Shown: one piece after another, positions 62,415-64,000 of the stretch | Position numbering within the stretch: position 1 is the stretch's first letter | How the letters are laid out: each line of letters opens with the position of its first letter | NCBI GenBank assembly: GCA_031771865.1 | Contig: JASISA010000023.1 | Span: 1,054,001 to 1,118,000, forward strand | Length of the DNA stretch: 64,000 bases | Source of the DNA: Nothophaeocryptopus gaeumannii | Lineage: Eukaryota; Ascomycota; Dothideomycetes; Mycosphaerellales; Mycosphaerellaceae | Direction of reading: 5' to 3' | Made by a program: the position numbers and the translations under genes | The notes under the pieces: model-generated | The model's database searches: none | What the model saw: only the letters and a program-made list of their open reading frames with translations | What the model was told of the DNA's origin: nothing

Positions 62415-63127
62415 CTACCCTTCAACCTCATCTCCCTTCTCCCCCTTCGCCTCCCCCTCCTCCCTCGCTATCCTCTCCCGAACCCCCATCAGCGCCTTCC
62501 CCAACAGATTCTCCCCCACTGCCCTCTCGGCACATTCCCAGCCTGTTCAACCGGAAACCCGATCCCCCAAACCCGATCAAATGGGCTCGCTTCCACCAGC
62601 TCTCGATCTTTCGTGCCCAGTAGCCAGTCCCTCAGTTTCACCGGCTCCGAATTATCATCTATAGTCAGACTCGCCACATTCGTGCTCTGCGTAAACTTGA
62701 GATAGTTCCCCTTTTCCACAATCTCACTCCTCACGGCCATCCACCTTTCCTCGTCGAAAATCGGGACTTTGCCCGCCAATCCCTTCTGCTTGCGGGGCGA
62801 GGTGGATTTCATGATCTCTGCTGCTGTTTTGGTATCTCCGAATTCGATCGCTTTGTGGTACATCATGTATTGTTCGCAGCAGTTGAATGTTAGACCTGTG
62901 GAGGGGTCGTTGAAGGTGCTGCGGTACCATTGGCAAAGCCAGCCGTTGGGTTGGTCTTCTTTGAAGAAGAAGAGGGATGGGGCACCGCTGGGATTTGCTG
63001 ATGCTGGAGAGTCTGGTGGTTGGGTGAAGCCGGGGGTGTTAGACTCTTTCTTTTGCTTCGGTCTGCGAGGTGGGAGATCTGCGGTCTCCTGTTGGGCTTT
63101 TGATGTGGGTTTGGACTTCTTGGCCAT
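62415..63127 (-). pseudogene. NADAR-family (YbiA-like) protein with frameshifted C-terminus
   Basis: NADAR proteins are N-glycosidases related to YbiA, thought to act on riboflavin-pathway intermediates or ADP-ribose adducts. ATG 63127 (MAKKSKPTSKAQQE) opens a basic disordered N-terminus of 55 residues, then the domain: SLFFFKEDQPNGWLCQWYRS, FNCCEQYMMYHKAIEFGD, RWMAVRSEIVEKGNYLKF and FDRVWGIGF. In the read frame it ends early with GNVPRGQWGRICWGRR at 62489. From 62539 the frame one base away gives ECAERAVGENLLGKALMGVR to TAG 62415, the expected NADAR ending (LLGKALMxVR). The frame changes at a CCC run (62537-62539; GGG in the sense strand), where one missing base would explain it. As sequenced, the last helix is lost. 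Head-to-head with LTO1, 492 bp apart. Confidence 0.8.
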
Positions 63128-63619
63128 TATGCATATCCTGTTGGTGAAAAGTACGTATCTGTGATGATGGTGAAATGTTCTTGAGCTTCTGATGTTGAGT
63201 ATAGCGATGCGAATGAAGTTCCCGTCGTATTGTAGTGGGAAGGATAGCCTAAGCCTAGAAGTTGCTCTTCGGAGATTCTTGTACTGTACCTGCCATTCTA
63301 CACCAGAAGTCTTGAGGAGAAGAGGGCGGTGTCCCAAATCAAGTGCCTCATCTTTGGTTCACAGTCCACCGAGGTGTACCTGCAAGCAAATGACAGCTTC
63401 TGAGTCAGGGTCATCGGACAGTACTCCTCGAGCGATGATAGACCTTCAGCAATCGTGACGGGAGATAGATTGTAGCAGTGTCCATGTGAGAAGGCAGGTG
63501 CGGTCTTGCAGAAGTCGATTCATGCCAGCTGACTAAGCCCCATCAAGTGCCTGTCAACATCACCGTAACACTTTACTTCACTTCACCTCAAGGTTGTCCC
63601 TCACCATCCACATGTCGAG
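63128..63619. other. Divergent upstream region, NADAR gene and LTO1
   Basis: 492 bp between the start codons. No ORF of note; the NADAR frame stays open back to 63337 without gene-like content. Confidence 0.4.
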
Positions 63620-64000
63620 ATGGCAAGCGCTGATGCCGACGTCTTCGAAGACGTACTGAACCTAGAAGATCAATACTACACCGAAGGCTACGAGCTGGGC
63701 GTAGCAGACGGCTCCAAATCCGGACGAATCGAAGGGCGCATTTTCGGTCTCGAAAAAGGGTTTGAGAAGTTTCTGGAGATGGGCAGACTGAATGGACGGG
63801 CCGCTGTCTGGAAAGCGAGACTACCTGCGACGAGCCCGCCTGCTGGATCATCGCAACATGAAGTTCAAAAGGAGGCTAGCTACCCAGTGGCGAACGAACC
63901 CCCAGAATACATCAAGCTCCCTAAGCTCGGCGGAAACGAACGATTGAAGAAACATGTCCATCGCCTGGCCGCACTATCAGATCTTAATGATTTGAGTACG
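63620..64000 (+). CDS. LTO1: LTO1/Yae1-domain protein (3' end outside window)
   Basis: LTO1 joins Yae1 in the adaptor that helps insert an Fe-S cluster into the ribosome-recycling ATPase Rli1/ABCE1 in the cytosol. ATG 63620 opens MASADADVFEDVLNLEDQYY, followed by the deca-GX3 (Yae1) motif of spaced glycines: YELGVADGSKSGRIEGRIFG, LEKGFEKFLEMGRLNGRAAV. After that a polar segment leads to the window end; 127 codons are visible and no stop or intron is seen. An out-of-frame ATG lies eight bases upstream of the start, which may lower translation. A Trp-containing C-terminus, expected for LTO1 cargo binding, lies outside the window. Confidence 0.88.
   Translation, partial: MASADADVFEDVLNLEDQYYTEGYELGVADGSKSGRIEGRIFGLEKGFEKFLEMGRLNGRAAVWKARLPATSPPAGSSQHEVQKEASYPVANEPPEYIKLPKLGGNERLKKHVHRLAALSDLNDLST

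Noticed and set aside
1..64000. CRISPR arrays, prophage, insertion sequences, rRNA
   Set aside because: No regularly spaced repeats, phage-type genes, intact transposase or rRNA sequence seen; gene structure is fungal.

Overview
This looks like a nuclear contig from a filamentous ascomycete, most probably a Dothideomycete (inference). The window has about 50% GC, short introns (about 47-94 nt) with GT..AG ends and CTAAC/CTGAC-type branch sites, serine/proline-rich fungal-only proteins, a HET-domain gene and a SUR7/PalI protein. No rRNA, convincing tRNA, CRISPR array or intact transposon is visible. Genes alternate strands with no operon logic, and functions are mostly housekeeping.

Layout. 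1-5 kb: 3' part of an EFM6-like lysine methyltransferase, two small proteins with the same C-terminus, and COA1. 5-8 kb: mostly gene-free. 8-13 kb: a secreted heme-thiolate peroxidase with a TATA box, a small gene split by an in-frame TAG, a small membrane protein and a two-exon unknown. 14-23 kb: a DMT transporter and STS1 (divergent), a GPI-anchored PLC-like phosphodiesterase, a SUR7-family protein and polynucleotide kinase/phosphatase. 23-30 kb: two large gene-poor stretches, one with a TA-rich relic, around a serine-rich fungal protein. 30-38 kb: a repeat-rich hydrophilin-like gene, UFD2, an RNase H gene broken by TGA, and sphingolipid delta-4 desaturase. 40-51 kb: an acidic unknown, a delta3,delta2-enoyl-CoA isomerase head-to-head with a broken acyl-CoA ligase, an F-box-like protein, an AAA ATPase, NCBP3 and a same-frame downstream ORF. 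51-64 kb: MLH3, a serine-rich protein, a HET protein, a PRELI/Ups protein, a NADAR protein with a shifted C-terminus, and the start of LTO1.

How the genes relate. STS1 and UFD2 both serve the ubiquitin-proteasome system. COA1 and the PRELI protein act in the mitochondrial inner membrane and intermembrane space. PNKP and MLH3 are DNA repair/recombination genes. The isomerase and acyl-CoA ligase form the only pair whose arrangement suggests shared regulation (peroxisomal-type acyl-CoA metabolism).

The most unusual pattern is the number of genes interrupted by one or two small lesions while the protein continues: in-frame stops at 10134, 36424 and 43673, and one-base frame changes near 30130, 43601 and 62537. 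A stop at 50200 is followed by a 190-codon same-frame ORF. These could be natural decay, tolerated readthrough or assembly error. I could not run searches, so family calls rest on motifs and remembered family architecture, and splice sites are read by eye.
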